Assembly (NCBI GenBank): GCA_017515475.1
Contig: JAFWFS010000013.1
Location: 116,891 to 180,890, forward strand
Direction of reading: 5' to 3'
Length of the DNA stretch: 64,000 nucleotides
Source: Erysipelotrichaceae bacterium
GTDB taxonomy: Bacteria > Bacillota_I > Bacilli_A > Erysipelotrichales > Erysipelotrichaceae
A model generated the notes under the pieces. That model searched no databases and was not told the origin of the DNA. It saw nothing but the letters and a program-made list of their open reading frames with translations. Positions 19,012 through 26,919 of the stretch are shown piece after piece (positions within the stretch are counted from its first letter, which is position 1; each line of letters begins with the position of its first letter). The position numbers and the translations under genes are program-made.

Positions 19012-19965
19012 TTATTTCCAGACTTCCTTATAAACTCTTAAAACATTCCGATAGAAGATCTTTTCCAGATCTTCTTCACTGTAGTGTTCTTTCAGCGCTT
19101 CATACAGCAGCTGCATCCCTGAAGCGTCCCTGATTTCCAGATCGTTGCCGATGCCGTCAAAGTCAGAACCCAATCCGATGCATCCGATTCCGCCAACTTC
19201 AACGATATGGTTGATGTGTCTAACCATATCCTGAATCAGAGTCATCTTTTCATTATGATCTTCTATAAAAGAAGAACAGAAGTTCAGACCCGTCACTCCT
19301 CCTCTTTCAGAGAGCTTTCTGATCATATCATCAGTAAGATTTCTGGCAACCTTGCAGATACTTCTGGCATTCGAATGGGAAGCCACGAACGGTCTGGTCG
19401 TATGTTCCAGAACATCATAAAACCCCTTATCCGACAGATGGGATACATCGACGACGATCCCCAGTTCTTCCATTCTCTTTACGTATTCGATCCCGAAATC
19501 GGTCAGGCCGTGTTCCGTATCGATCCTATACAGAGAACGCGTTTTTCCGTCTACATTAGGATAACCGATACCGTTAGGAAAGTTCCAGGTCAAGGCGATC
19601 ATCCTGACACCGCGTTCATAGTACCTGTTCAGATTATCCAGATCATTGTCGACGACACCGCCATCTTCCAGCGTCAGTACCGCACTGATATAGCCGTTCT
19701 TTTCGTTTTCAAGAATATCTTCATAACAAAAGACCGGTCTGATCGTATGCCTGTTTTTTTCCAGCTGTTCGTAGTAGTAATCTATGGCCTGATGAGTAAA
19801 GGAAGAATCCTGTACATCCGTTTTTGTAAATATCGCAAAATTCTGCAGCAGGCATTGACCCTGCTGCATTTTCCGGATATCTACATGACAGTTGTTTTCA
19901 GACAGATCTTCCTGTTTCCGATACAGTTTCGTTACCGTATCGCAGTGCATGTCTGCATATTTCAT
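19012..19965 (-). CDS. Membrane dipeptidase, M19 renal-dipeptidase family
   Basis: Zinc dipeptidase of 317 residues. The N-terminal ADMHCDTVTKLY carries the HxD ligands; Glu in LTLEDGG (about 119), His in VDVSHLSDKGF (about 176), and SHSNAR (about 197) complete the site; GLGSDFDGIG is the conserved C-terminal motif. The start overlaps the PfkB kinase stop by 4 nt. It lies in the unit deoD-kinase-M19-prsW. Confidence 0.9.
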   Translation of the reverse strand: MKYADMHCDTVTKLYRKQEDLSENNCHVDIRKMQQGQCLLQNFAIFTKTDVQDSSFTHQAIDYYYEQLEKNRHTIRPVFCYEDILENEKNGYISAVLTLEDGGVVDNDLDNLNRYYERGVRMIALTWNFPNGIGYPNVDGKTRSLYRIDTEHGLTDFGIEYVKRMEELGIVVDVSHLSDKGFYDVLEHTTRPFVASHSNARSICKVARNLTDDMIRKLSERGGVTGLNFCSSFIEDHNEKMTLIQDMVRHINHIVEVGGIGCIGLGSDFDGIGNDLEIRDASGMQLLYEALKEHYSEEDLEKIFYRNVLRVYKEVWK

Positions 19966-20837
19966 AACTGAGAAATGTCAGGAATCGACTGAGCGGCTCC
20001 TTTTCCCTGAACGGTAATGCTGGCGGCTCTAGATGCCAGATCCAAAGCGGCGGCAACGTCTCCGTCATTCATCATCGATGCCAGGAAGAAACCGGTAAAG
20101 GTATCTCCGGCAGCTGTCGTATCGACAGCTTCTACCTGATAGGCATCCTGATGGATCAGTATATCCTTATGCATGTAGTAGGAGCCTTCCTCTCCTGCCG
20201 TCATGACGATCTCTTTGTCCGGATATACTGTACGCAAACCCCTGATGATCTCATCCAGGTCTCTGGTCTCCAGTCTTGCCAGACCTGCGCCTTCGATCTC
20301 GTTGACGATAAAGATGCTGACCTTATCCAGCGGATATGAGAATACTTTTTCATCCATCGGCGCTGTATTGAACACGATTTTCATGCCTTTCTCATAAGCC
20401 CGGTTGATCAGATAAGTCATTGATGATATTTCATTCTGTATCAGCAGAACATCTTCGTTTCCGAAGTGCTCCAGAACATCGTCGATCTGCTGCTCATCGA
20501 TCGCCTGATTCGCTCCACCGTGCAGGATGATCCTGTTCTGACCTTTGCAGACTTCGATGATCGCGTGACCGGTTGCCTGGCTGTCGTCCTTCATCAGATA
20601 ATCCGTATGGACGCCGTATCTGTTCAGATAGTCGATAAAGTCCTGTCCGTCGCTGCCTACTCTGCCTGCATGATATACCAGCATTCCTGCCTTGGCCAAA
20701 GCGATAGACTGGTTCAGACCCTTGCCGCCGTAATTGCGGCCGTATGACAAAGAAGACTGCGTTTCCTTTGGCTCAGTAAAATGATCCATCTCATAGACAT
20801 GGTCATAGTTCAGTGATCCAAAATTCAGCACTTTCAT
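19962..20837 (-). CDS. rbsK: PfkB-family carbohydrate kinase, ribokinase-like
   Basis: Sugar or nucleoside kinase of 291 residues. N-terminal NYGGKGLNQSIALAKAG (about 36-52) matches the ribokinase GGKGxNQA motif and TTAAGDTFTGFF (about 240) the catalytic-Asp motif. Position directly after deoD suggests it handles ribose or another product of nucleoside breakdown. The specific substrate is inference. Confidence 0.82.
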   Translation of the reverse strand: MKVLNFGSLNYDHVYEMDHFTEPKETQSSLSYGRNYGGKGLNQSIALAKAGMLVYHAGRVGSDGQDFIDYLNRYGVHTDYLMKDDSQATGHAIIEVCKGQNRIILHGGANQAIDEQQIDDVLEHFGNEDVLLIQNEISSMTYLINRAYEKGMKIVFNTAPMDEKVFSYPLDKVSIFIVNEIEGAGLARLETRDLDEIIRGLRTVYPDKEIVMTAGEEGSYYMHKDILIHQDAYQVEAVDTTAAGDTFTGFFLASMMNDGDVAAALDLASRAASITVQGKGAAQSIPDISQL

Positions 20838-20838
20838 C

Positions 20839-21558
20839 TTATTCAGCCTCTGTCGATTCCAAAGCGATCTTGATCATGTTGGTGAGGCAGGTTCTTCTTT
20901 CTTCTGCCGTCGTCTCAACATGCGAAACGATATTATCGGATACGGTCAGAATGCAGGCAGCCTTCTTGCCTAAAGCCTTGGCTGTCGCAAACAGGCCGAA
21001 AGATTCCATCTCCGCGGCCAGAAGATTGTATTTCATGGCCGTTTCCAAGGCGTTCCCCAGAACACTCTCGTCATAGTAGAAGACATCGGATGACCAGATC
21101 AGCCCTTCATGGACCTTGATATTCAGCTTCTCTGCGGCTTCTCTTAATCTCTCGTTGAGTTCCTCACTAGGTTTCTGAATCATTTCCGTATCTCCGATCA
21201 TGCATTTGGCATAAGTGGACTCCGAATATGCTCCCGTTGCCAGAATCGTATCAAATACCTGCATATCCTCGGTATAAGCACCGCAGGATCCGATTCTGAT
21301 GATATTCTCTACGCCGTAGAACTTGTACAGCTCATAGGCATATAAACTGATGGAAGGAATACCCATTCCTGAACCCATGACAGAAACTTTCTTTCCTTTA
21401 TAGGTTCCCGTATATCCAAACATATTTCTGACAGAATTAAACTGTACAGGATTCTCTAAAAAAGTCTCCGCAATAAACTGAGCCCGAAGCGGATCTCCAG
21501 GCATAAGCACAGTCTTAGCGATTTCTCCCATCTGTGCCTGATTATGTGGTGTAGCCAT
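20839..21558 (-). CDS. deoD: Purine-nucleoside phosphorylase, DeoD type
   Basis: Cleaves purine nucleosides with phosphate to base and ribose-1-phosphate. 239 residues; N-terminal MATPHNQAQMGEIAKTVLMP, phosphate-binding GDPLRAQ, the MGSGMGIPS loop, RIGSCGAY and the EMESFGLF motif (about 180) with catalytic Asp in SDNIVSH (about 204) are all typical of the hexameric DeoD family. AGGAGG precedes the ATG. Confidence 0.95.
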   Translation of the reverse strand: MATPHNQAQMGEIAKTVLMPGDPLRAQFIAETFLENPVQFNSVRNMFGYTGTYKGKKVSVMGSGMGIPSISLYAYELYKFYGVENIIRIGSCGAYTEDMQVFDTILATGAYSESTYAKCMIGDTEMIQKPSEELNERLREAAEKLNIKVHEGLIWSSDVFYYDESVLGNALETAMKYNLLAAEMESFGLFATAKALGKKAACILTVSDNIVSHVETTAEERRTCLTNMIKIALESTEAE

Positions 21559-21597
21559 TGATTCATCCTCCTGTTAATGAATGCTTTGATTAATAAA

Positions 21598-21603
21598 ATT
21601 ATA
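21598..21603 (-). promoter_or_regulatory. -10 box of the deoD operon
   Basis: TATAAT about 40 nt before the deoD ATG; the leader contains an AGGAGG ribosome site. Confidence 0.5.
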
Positions 21604-21610
21604 GCATAGT

Positions 21611-21635
21611 AAAAAACTCCCTTACAGGAGTTTCT
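21611..21635 (-). terminator. Terminator of the glycosyltransferase gene
   Basis: Stem AAACTCC / GGAGTTT with six-base loop and a T run on the minus strand, overlapping the stop codon. Confidence 0.65.
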
Positions 21636-22779
21636 TGTGTTCATCGATCAAGTACTGATATCGTTCCAGGACCTTATCGATAATCTTGTCCCAGGAAACC
21701 GGGATCGTCTCCTTGGCATTCAGGCCTATTTCTCTGGTCTTCTTCGGATCCGACAAGGCTTTTATCAGCACCTGGGCAAGACTTTCGCTGTCGTCTTCGC
21801 AGCAGAAACCGTTAACGCCGTCTTTCATGATCTCGGCTGAACTTGACCCTTTGATGGTGACGGAAGGCGTGCCGGCATTGGCCGCTTCCCGGACCACCAT
21901 CGGCGCATTGTCATAAAGTGACGGGAAAACAAAGAGTTCAGCCAGCTGGTATAGACCGGAGAGAAGTTTCTCGTCCAGAATATGCCCTACGCAGTGGCTT
22001 TCTTCCTCAATGCCAAGCTCTTTGATCTTTTTCTTTATTTCGTCTTCATGAGGTCCTTTCCCGGCAAGGATCAGATTGAATCGGAATCCATGATCTTTCA
22101 GCAGCTTGCAAGCCTCCAGAACTCTTAGAATGTTCTTTTTCCAGTTCTGCTGGCCGACAAAAAGCAGACAAGGATCGTCATTGATACCAAAATGTTCCTT
22201 TGCCAGCTGAATATTCGCCGGATCCGGTTCCTTTACCATCATTCCATTCGGAATTACTTCGATATGACCCTTGTAACCGTAAGAACGCAGCGTATCCCCT
22301 GAACTTTCAGAAACCGCCCATACCTCATCGCAGTGATTGTAGAAGGCAATAACCACGTCCGTACCTAGTCCGGCCATTCTTTTGGAACCGGTAAGTTGCA
22401 GCAGATCATCGTAATATTTTGAATGGAAAGTTCCGACGATCGGAACTTTGCGGTCTCTGGCGTATTTGATTCCTTCGATACCGGCAATAAAAGGCGTGTG
22501 TACATGGACGATATCAAAATCGGTCATATCCATCCTGGCATTGTAGTGAATGTCGAACGGAGGCAGACCCGCATCGTAAGATGACATGATAGGAACTTTT
22601 TTGGAATAGTAATCTATGATTTCAAACGGAAAACGGCCTCGATAGCCGAACTTGTCCAGCGGTACGACCGCGGTACATTCATGTCCCTTCAGGGCAATCG
22701 TTTCACAGTAGTTGTAGACGACTCTACCGACTCCATCGATGATGGGCAGAAATGAGTCGGAGAATTCACCGATCTTCAT
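21622..22779 (-). CDS. Glycosyltransferase family 4 (GT-B fold)
   Basis: Transfers a sugar from an NDP-sugar; likely glycolipid or cell-surface glycan synthesis. 385 residues; FSDSFLPIIDGVGRVV at the N-terminus, HVHTPFIAGI (about 91), FVGQQNWKKN (about 201) and the C-terminal donor-binding FVFPSLYDNAPMVVREAANAG (shortened EX7E motif). It resembles the diacylglycerol glycosyltransferases of Firmicutes, but this is inference. Start chosen at MKIGEF because it overlaps the GNAT stop by the usual ATGA; an upstream in-frame ATG at 22791 is possible. Confidence 0.85.
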   Translation of the reverse strand: MKIGEFSDSFLPIIDGVGRVVYNYCETIALKGHECTAVVPLDKFGYRGRFPFEIIDYYSKKVPIMSSYDAGLPPFDIHYNARMDMTDFDIVHVHTPFIAGIEGIKYARDRKVPIVGTFHSKYYDDLLQLTGSKRMAGLGTDVVIAFYNHCDEVWAVSESSGDTLRSYGYKGHIEVIPNGMMVKEPDPANIQLAKEHFGINDDPCLLFVGQQNWKKNILRVLEACKLLKDHGFRFNLILAGKGPHEDEIKKKIKELGIEEESHCVGHILDEKLLSGLYQLAELFVFPSLYDNAPMVVREAANAGTPSVTIKGSSSAEIMKDGVNGFCCEDDSESLAQVLIKALSDPKKTREIGLNAKETIPVSWDKIIDKVLERYQYLIDEHKKLL

Positions 22780-23306
22780 AAGCTGATCCAATACCTTTCT
22801 AATATTTCATCTGCAGGCGGATAAAAAATATCGTTTTCATAGACACCGCCGTTATTTATTATAACTCTTCTGGAAGCTTCATTCTCCTTTAAACAGGTAA
22901 TAAGTACCTTATTCAGATGATAATCCCGTTTACAGATCGGCAGGAAATCTTTCAGCATCTTAGTTCCTATCCCCTGTCTTCTTAAGGAAGGCCTGACACT
23001 GTAGCCGATATGGCCGCCGTACTGCTTCAGGTAAATATGAGAAAGCGCCTTAGGACGCAGATTAAGCATCCCGGCGATCTCTTTATCATTCAGATAAAGA
23101 TACTCAAAACCAACCGAATAACCCGGAGGGACAGTATCCTCTTTCTCAAAAAGCAGACAGTTCAGATGCCACTTCTCGATATCCTCATAACGTTCCAGAG
23201 AACTGCAGCCGTCAAAGTTCGATTCCTCTTTCAGCATTTCTTCCCGGTATTCTGAAATCATTCCGTAGTATTCCGGTCTGACTGCATCAAAACGATATCT
23301 TTCCAC
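22776..23306 (-). CDS. GNAT-family N-acetyltransferase, GTG start
   Basis: Acetyl-CoA-dependent transferase of 176 residues; the acetyl-CoA loop is RPSLRRQGIGTKML (about 116-129) and the C-terminal NKVLITCLKENEASRRVI is typical. An open frame extends upstream across the tRNA-Trp gene, which cannot be real. The GTG at 23306 is preferred because TATAAT lies exactly 6 nt before it, the same leaderless arrangement seen at other genes here. The acetyl acceptor is unknown. Confidence 0.8.
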   Translation of the reverse strand: MERYRFDAVRPEYYGMISEYREEMLKEESNFDGCSSLERYEDIEKWHLNCLLFEKEDTVPPGYSVGFEYLYLNDKEIAGMLNLRPKALSHIYLKQYGGHIGYSVRPSLRRQGIGTKMLKDFLPICKRDYHLNKVLITCLKENEASRRVIINNGGVYENDIFYPPADEILERYWISL

Positions 23307-23312
23307 AATTCT

Positions 23313-23318
23313 ATTATA
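23313..23318 (-). promoter_or_regulatory. -10 box of predicted leaderless GNAT promoter
   Basis: TATAAT, 6 nt, then the GTG start codon. Confidence 0.5.
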
Positions 23319-23363
23319 CCTTGCAGAAAACAGTAGATTAAGATAAAATAATAAAGCGCATAT

Positions 23364-23437
23364 AGGGGAGTAGTATAGCGGTAGTACATCGGTCTCCAAA
23401 ACCGCTAGTGTGGGTTCAACTCCTACCTCCCCTGCCA
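23364..23437 (+). tRNA. trnW: tRNA-Trp (CCA anticodon)
   Basis: Acceptor arms AGGGGAG and CTCCCCT pair; the anticodon loop CTCCAAA gives CCA; T-loop GGTTCAACTCC; discriminator G and encoded CCA at 23435-23437. Confidence 0.96.
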
Positions 23438-23446
23438 TGAGAAAAG

Positions 23447-23476
23447 AAAACACTGATAGAATCAGTGTTTTTTCAT
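23447..23476 (+). terminator. Bidirectional terminator after tRNA-Trp
   Basis: Stem AAAACACTGAT / ATCAGTGTTTT, loop AGA, then T run; it also overlaps the end of the converging methyltransferase gene. Confidence 0.75.
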
Positions 23477-24133
23477 TATCATGTACATCATCTGATCAAA
23501 GTGATTCTCAATCTCGGTCATGCCGTATTCCAGGATACTGAATCCACAATTCATTGCTTCTTTCTGAAAGACATCAGAATTCACGATCCTACAGCTGGTT
23601 GCGGCAATGCGGACTTCTGTTTCCGTCTCCTGATGGATCCTGTTCACATCATCAAAAGCTTTCGTAATATCGCTTATGCTTTCCCGGTCTCCGTCACCCA
23701 TGCTTAATATCAGAGCATAGCCTTCATCTTCCAGATGTTCGTGAATGAACCGGTAGAATCCCTTTCTGTCTTCATCAGGAACCAGCATGTGCAGACAGGC
23801 GATTGAATAGATAAAACCGAACTTTCCTTCAACTGCGTTTTCCGATAGGATATCGGCTGTCATATAACGGTTCTTATGCTCGGGATCTCTATGAATGCAG
23901 TAATCGATCGCTTCCGGCGACACATCTATGGCCAAAACATCATAATTCCTGCCCAGAAGATATCTGGCATCCCTTCCTTCCCCGCAGCCGATCTCCAGCG
24001 TTCTTTTCTTTTCCAGACGATATTTCCGAATTGTCTCTTCTACGATCGGAGTATGGTTTTCTGTCGACCAGGATAGTCCTTTCTCATGGATCTGACGGTA
24101 TCTCTTGTCATATGCTTCGTAATACTTTTTCAT
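23462..24133 (-). CDS. Class I SAM-dependent methyltransferase
   Basis: 223 residues. The SAM-binding motif I is LEIGCGEGRDARYLL (about 46-60), followed by VLAIDVSPEAID and SIACLHMLVP. The family resembles TehB-like and other small-molecule methyltransferases; the substrate cannot be named. It lies downstream of mrp behind a terminator-like hairpin. Confidence 0.8.
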   Translation of the reverse strand: MKKYYEAYDKRYRQIHEKGLSWSTENHTPIVEETIRKYRLEKKRTLEIGCGEGRDARYLLGRNYDVLAIDVSPEAIDYCIHRDPEHKNRYMTADILSENAVEGKFGFIYSIACLHMLVPDEDRKGFYRFIHEHLEDEGYALILSMGDGDRESISDITKAFDDVNRIHQETETEVRIAATSCRIVNSDVFQKEAMNCGFSILEYGMTEIENHFDQMMYMIMKKH

Positions 24134-24164
24134 AATGTTTCTGTTTCGATACGCTGATCAAAAA

Positions 24165-24187
24165 GAAATAAGGCCAGGCCTTATTTC
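24165..24187 (-). terminator. Terminator of mrp
   Basis: Stem GAAATAAGGCC / GGCCTTATTTC followed on the minus strand by TTTTT. Confidence 0.7.
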
Positions 24188-24990
24188 AGTTTTTCTACCA
24201 GTTCTTTCAGCAGTCCGCCCCGATAGGATTCTATGTTGCCCTCATCGGCTTCGTTTGCCAGTACCGGGTCCATCGGAAGTCTGGCAACCAGATCCAGACC
24301 GTACTTTTCGGCGGTTTTTTCCGTCTCGTCGTTCCTGTAAATGTTCATCTCATAACCACAGACATCGCACTTGACATATGCCAAGTTTTCAACCAGACCG
24401 GCAATCGGCTTGTTGACCTGTTTTGCCATGTTGATGGCTTTACCTACGACCATCGATACCAGTTTGGAAGGTGTCGTAACCATTACGAACTGATCGACCG
24501 GGATCTGCTGAATGACCGAGATCGCTATATCCGATGTCCCTGGAGGCATGTCGATGATCAGATAATCGAGTTCTCCCCAGTGTACTTCGGTATAGAACTG
24601 CTTAATCAGATTCCCCAGAATAGGTCCTCTCCACAGTACCGCGTCATCTTCGTTTTCCAGCATCATGTTGATTGACACAACCTTGATGCCCAAGGTCGTA
24701 ACAGCCGGGAATATCCCTTCCTCATCGCCATAAAGTCTGTCGTTCAGACCGAACATCTTCGGAATGCTCGGTCCGGTAATATCCGCATCCATGATACCGA
24801 CATGATATCCCGCTTCCGCCAGTTCGACAGCCAGCAGAGATGAAACCATCGATTTTCCTACTCCGCCTTTTCCGGATAATACGCCTATGATCCTGTTTAT
24901 TTTCGTATCAGCAGTCGGTACGATCTTCTCCTGCGCTCTAGAAGCGCAGTCCTGATTACAGCTGCTGCAGTTTCCATTACAATCTGCCAT
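24181..24990 (-). CDS. mrp: Mrp/NBP35-type iron-sulfur carrier ATPase
   Basis: P-loop ATPase that carries and transfers Fe-S clusters. 269 residues. A Cys-rich N-terminus (CNGNCSSCNQDC) precedes the deviant Walker A SGKGGVGKS (about 39) and the switch MDADITGPSIPKMFG; IIDMPPGTSD is also present, and a CxxC pair (CDVC) lies at about 203. The N-terminal Cys cluster recalls NBP35/ApbC proteins. The start at 24990 follows GGAGG; the in-frame codons upstream belong to the leader. Confidence 0.92.
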   Translation of the reverse strand: MADCNGNCSSCNQDCASRAQEKIVPTADTKINRIIGVLSGKGGVGKSMVSSLLAVELAEAGYHVGIMDADITGPSIPKMFGLNDRLYGDEEGIFPAVTTLGIKVVSINMMLENEDDAVLWRGPILGNLIKQFYTEVHWGELDYLIIDMPPGTSDIAISVIQQIPVDQFVMVTTPSKLVSMVVGKAINMAKQVNKPIAGLVENLAYVKCDVCGYEMNIYRNDETEKTAEKYGLDLVARLPMDPVLANEADEGNIESYRGGLLKELVEKLK

Positions 24991-25008
24991 TTTTTTTCCT
25001 CCACAAAT

Positions 25009-25028
25009 ATCATAGCACATTGTAAAAT
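25009..25028. promoter_or_regulatory. Divergent promoter pair for mrp and the DUF523 gene
   Basis: Minus strand TATGAT (25009-25014) serves mrp with a short leader holding GGAGG. Plus strand TAAAAT (25023-25028) lies 6 nt before the ATG at 25035 with no ribosome site. Confidence 0.45.
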
Positions 25029-25034
25029 AGAAAT

Positions 25035-25475
25035 ATGAAAATAGGCATCTCAGCCTGTCTGACGGGCGATAAAGTCCGCTATGATGGTACAGACAAAAGA
25101 AACAGTGAACTGCTGAAGATCCTGAAAGAACACGAACTGATAAAGATCTGTCCGGAAATGACGGCCGGTTTTCCTGTTCCCCGCGAATCGCTGGAGATCA
25201 GAAACGGCAGGGTCTATTCTTCATCAGACGAGGATATCACAAAAAAACTGAACGAAGGTGCACATAAGTGTCTTAAAATGATTCAAGACTGCGATTTCGT
25301 CGTTCTGAAAGAAAAATCCCCTTCCTGCGGTGTACATCTGATCTATGACGGAACCTTTTCCGGAAAACCGATTGAGGGACATGGCTTATTCACCCGGCTG
25401 TGTCTGGAGAACGGTATTCCCGTCTACAGCGAAAACGACATCGAAGAAATCAAAAGAAAAACTGCCGGAACATGA
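25035..25475 (+). CDS. DUF523 family protein
   Basis: 146 residues of a widespread family of unknown function, often fused to or beside YbgA-type domains in other bacteria. The N-terminal GISACLTGDKVRYDG (about 3-17) and the KEKSPSCGVHLIYDG segment (about 95) carry the conserved cysteines. Predicted leaderless mRNA. It converges on scpB with a strong terminator between. Confidence 0.85.
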   Translation: MKIGISACLTGDKVRYDGTDKRNSELLKILKEHELIKICPEMTAGFPVPRESLEIRNGRVYSSSDEDITKKLNEGAHKCLKMIQDCDFVVLKEKSPSCGVHLIYDGTFSGKPIEGHGLFTRLCLENGIPVYSENDIEEIKRKTAGT

Positions 25476-25488
25476 TTCCGGCAGTTTT
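25458..25488 (+). terminator. Strong bidirectional terminator
   Basis: Stem AAAACTGCCGGAA / TTCCGGCAGTTTT, loop of five bases, between the DUF523 gene and scpB. Confidence 0.85.
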
Positions 25489-26107
25489 ATTCAAACAGAT
25501 TTTCGTTTTCATCTTCCTGCTTGTATTCAGGAAGATCAGGCAGTTCATTCAAGGTATAGAGCTTGAAAGAATCCATGAATTCCTCGGTTACTTCATAAAG
25601 GATCGGCCTGCCGGGCGCTTCCGATCTTCCTGCTTCTCTGATCAGATTTCTTGCCAGCAGCTTCCTAAGCATCACTTCGGCGCCGACACCGCGCAGTTCT
25701 TCGATCTCGATCCTGGTGATCGGCTGTTTATAGGCGATGATCGCCAGCGTTTCCAGTGCCGCCTGAGAAAGAGTTCCCGGCTTGGCTGTACCGAAAAGGA
25801 CCTGTGCGTAAGGATAGATATCCTTCTTCGTAATGAACTTGTATACGGAACCGTAGCCAACCAGCTCGATGCCGTAGAGTTCACTCGCATACTTGCGCTG
25901 GATGTTTTCCAGAATGATCTTCGTATCTTCCAGAGATTTGTCGATCGCAACCGCAAGCTGTTCCGCCTTTACGCCATCCTCACCGACAACATAGAGCAGT
26001 CCTTCCACGATCGCCTCCATGTTGTCCGGCTGTTTCACATCTTCTCTATTCTGATCGGAAATCTCTTCCGTTTCCTTTGTTTCTTCATTCATCATTTCTT
26101 CACTCAT
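25487..26107 (-). CDS. scpB: Segregation and condensation protein B
   Basis: Partner of ScpA and Smc in chromosome condensation. 206 residues with two winged-helix domains: an N-terminal block (EAIVEGLLYVVGEDGV, about 30-45) and the conserved AALETLAIIAYKQPITRIEIEE split motif (about 115-136). Acidic Glu-rich ends flank the core. The start overlaps the scpA stop by 8 nt. Confidence 0.95.
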   Translation of the reverse strand: MSEEMMNEETKETEEISDQNREDVKQPDNMEAIVEGLLYVVGEDGVKAEQLAVAIDKSLEDTKIILENIQRKYASELYGIELVGYGSVYKFITKKDIYPYAQVLFGTAKPGTLSQAALETLAIIAYKQPITRIEIEELRGVGAEVMLRKLLARNLIREAGRSEAPGRPILYEVTEEFMDSFKLYTLNELPDLPEYKQEDENENLFE

Positions 26108-26831
26108 GATTCGTACCTCTTGTAAACCATATGTTCTCGTTGTTATCGATTGTAAACGCCAGATAATGATCCTTGGCCATGTCCAGGATCGCTATGAACG
26201 TAATGACATATTCATGAAGATCGTCACAGTCTTCAATCAGCGTTTCAAAACTGAACGTCTCAGGCAGGTCCTTGAGCCTGGCCTTGATCTGCAGGATCCT
26301 ATCCTCCGGAGAGAGCTCTTTCTGCGTGACCTTGATATCCAGAGGCCTTGAAAGCTGAAGTCTTCTTAAAACCTTGTTCATGGCTTTCAGAAGATCATAA
26401 GGATCTCCTTCTACCTTCTGCGCATCCAGATCGGCTTCTTTTATAAAACGATCCAGCGACAAAGGCTTCGACAGCTGATCCTGTCTCTCTACGAAAGAAT
26501 CATACAGAGCCGCCGATACTTCCTTGTATTTCTGATATTCCAGAAGCCTTCTGACCAGTCTGTCCTTCGGATCTTCATAGTCGTCTTCCAGATCATCACT
26601 ATGCCTAGGCAGCAGCTTCTTGGACTTGTATTCGATCAAGGTAGCCAGTTCAACCAGATACTCGCTCTCGACCTCCAGCTGCAGATCCTCCATGGCATGC
26701 AGATAGGCAATATACTGATCCGTCAGGACTTCCATGTCCAGATCAAAAATATCCAGTTGCTGTTCATGAATCAGATGCAGCATCAGATCTAACGGACCTT
26801 CGAATTTCAGTGTTTCTACCTCAAAACCCAT
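26100..26831 (-). CDS. scpA: Segregation and condensation protein A
   Basis: Kleisin subunit of the Smc-ScpAB condensin. 243 residues; N-terminal FEGPLDLMLHLIHEQQLDIFD (shortened kleisin motif, Smc neck binding) and LATLIEYKSKKLLPR (about 80) are diagnostic, with a C-terminal winged helix ending about residue 240. Two in-frame ATGs lie close: the upstream one at 26840 overlaps the TATAAT box, so the ATG at 26831 (7 nt downstream of that box) is chosen, predicting a leaderless mRNA. Confidence 0.95.
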   Translation of the reverse strand: MGFEVETLKFEGPLDLMLHLIHEQQLDIFDLDMEVLTDQYIAYLHAMEDLQLEVESEYLVELATLIEYKSKKLLPRHSDDLEDDYEDPKDRLVRRLLEYQKYKEVSAALYDSFVERQDQLSKPLSLDRFIKEADLDAQKVEGDPYDLLKAMNKVLRRLQLSRPLDIKVTQKELSPEDRILQIKARLKDLPETFSFETLIEDCDDLHEYVITFIAILDMAKDHYLAFTIDNNENIWFTRGTNHE

Positions 26832-26838
26832 CCAAACC

Positions 26839-26844
26839 ATTATA
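26839..26844 (-). promoter_or_regulatory. -10 box of predicted leaderless scpA promoter
   Basis: TATAAT followed by 7 nt and the ATG of scpA. Confidence 0.5.
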
Positions 26845-26859
26845 TCATTCTTTTTATGC

Positions 26860-26865
26860 TATGAT
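26860..26865 (+). promoter_or_regulatory. Candidate -10 box of SIS-domain gene
   Basis: TATGAT about 55 nt before the ATG at 26920; the leader contains GGGAGG. Confidence 0.35.
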
Positions 26866-26919
26866 GGTGGTGAGGTGAAAAAAGACGGGGCATTCTCCGC
26901 TTTTCATTCGGGAGGAACT

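Noticed and set aside
23307..23453. N-terminal extension of the GNAT gene
   Set aside because: It crosses tRNA-Trp in antisense; the GTG at 23306 with a -10 box 6 nt upstream is a better start.
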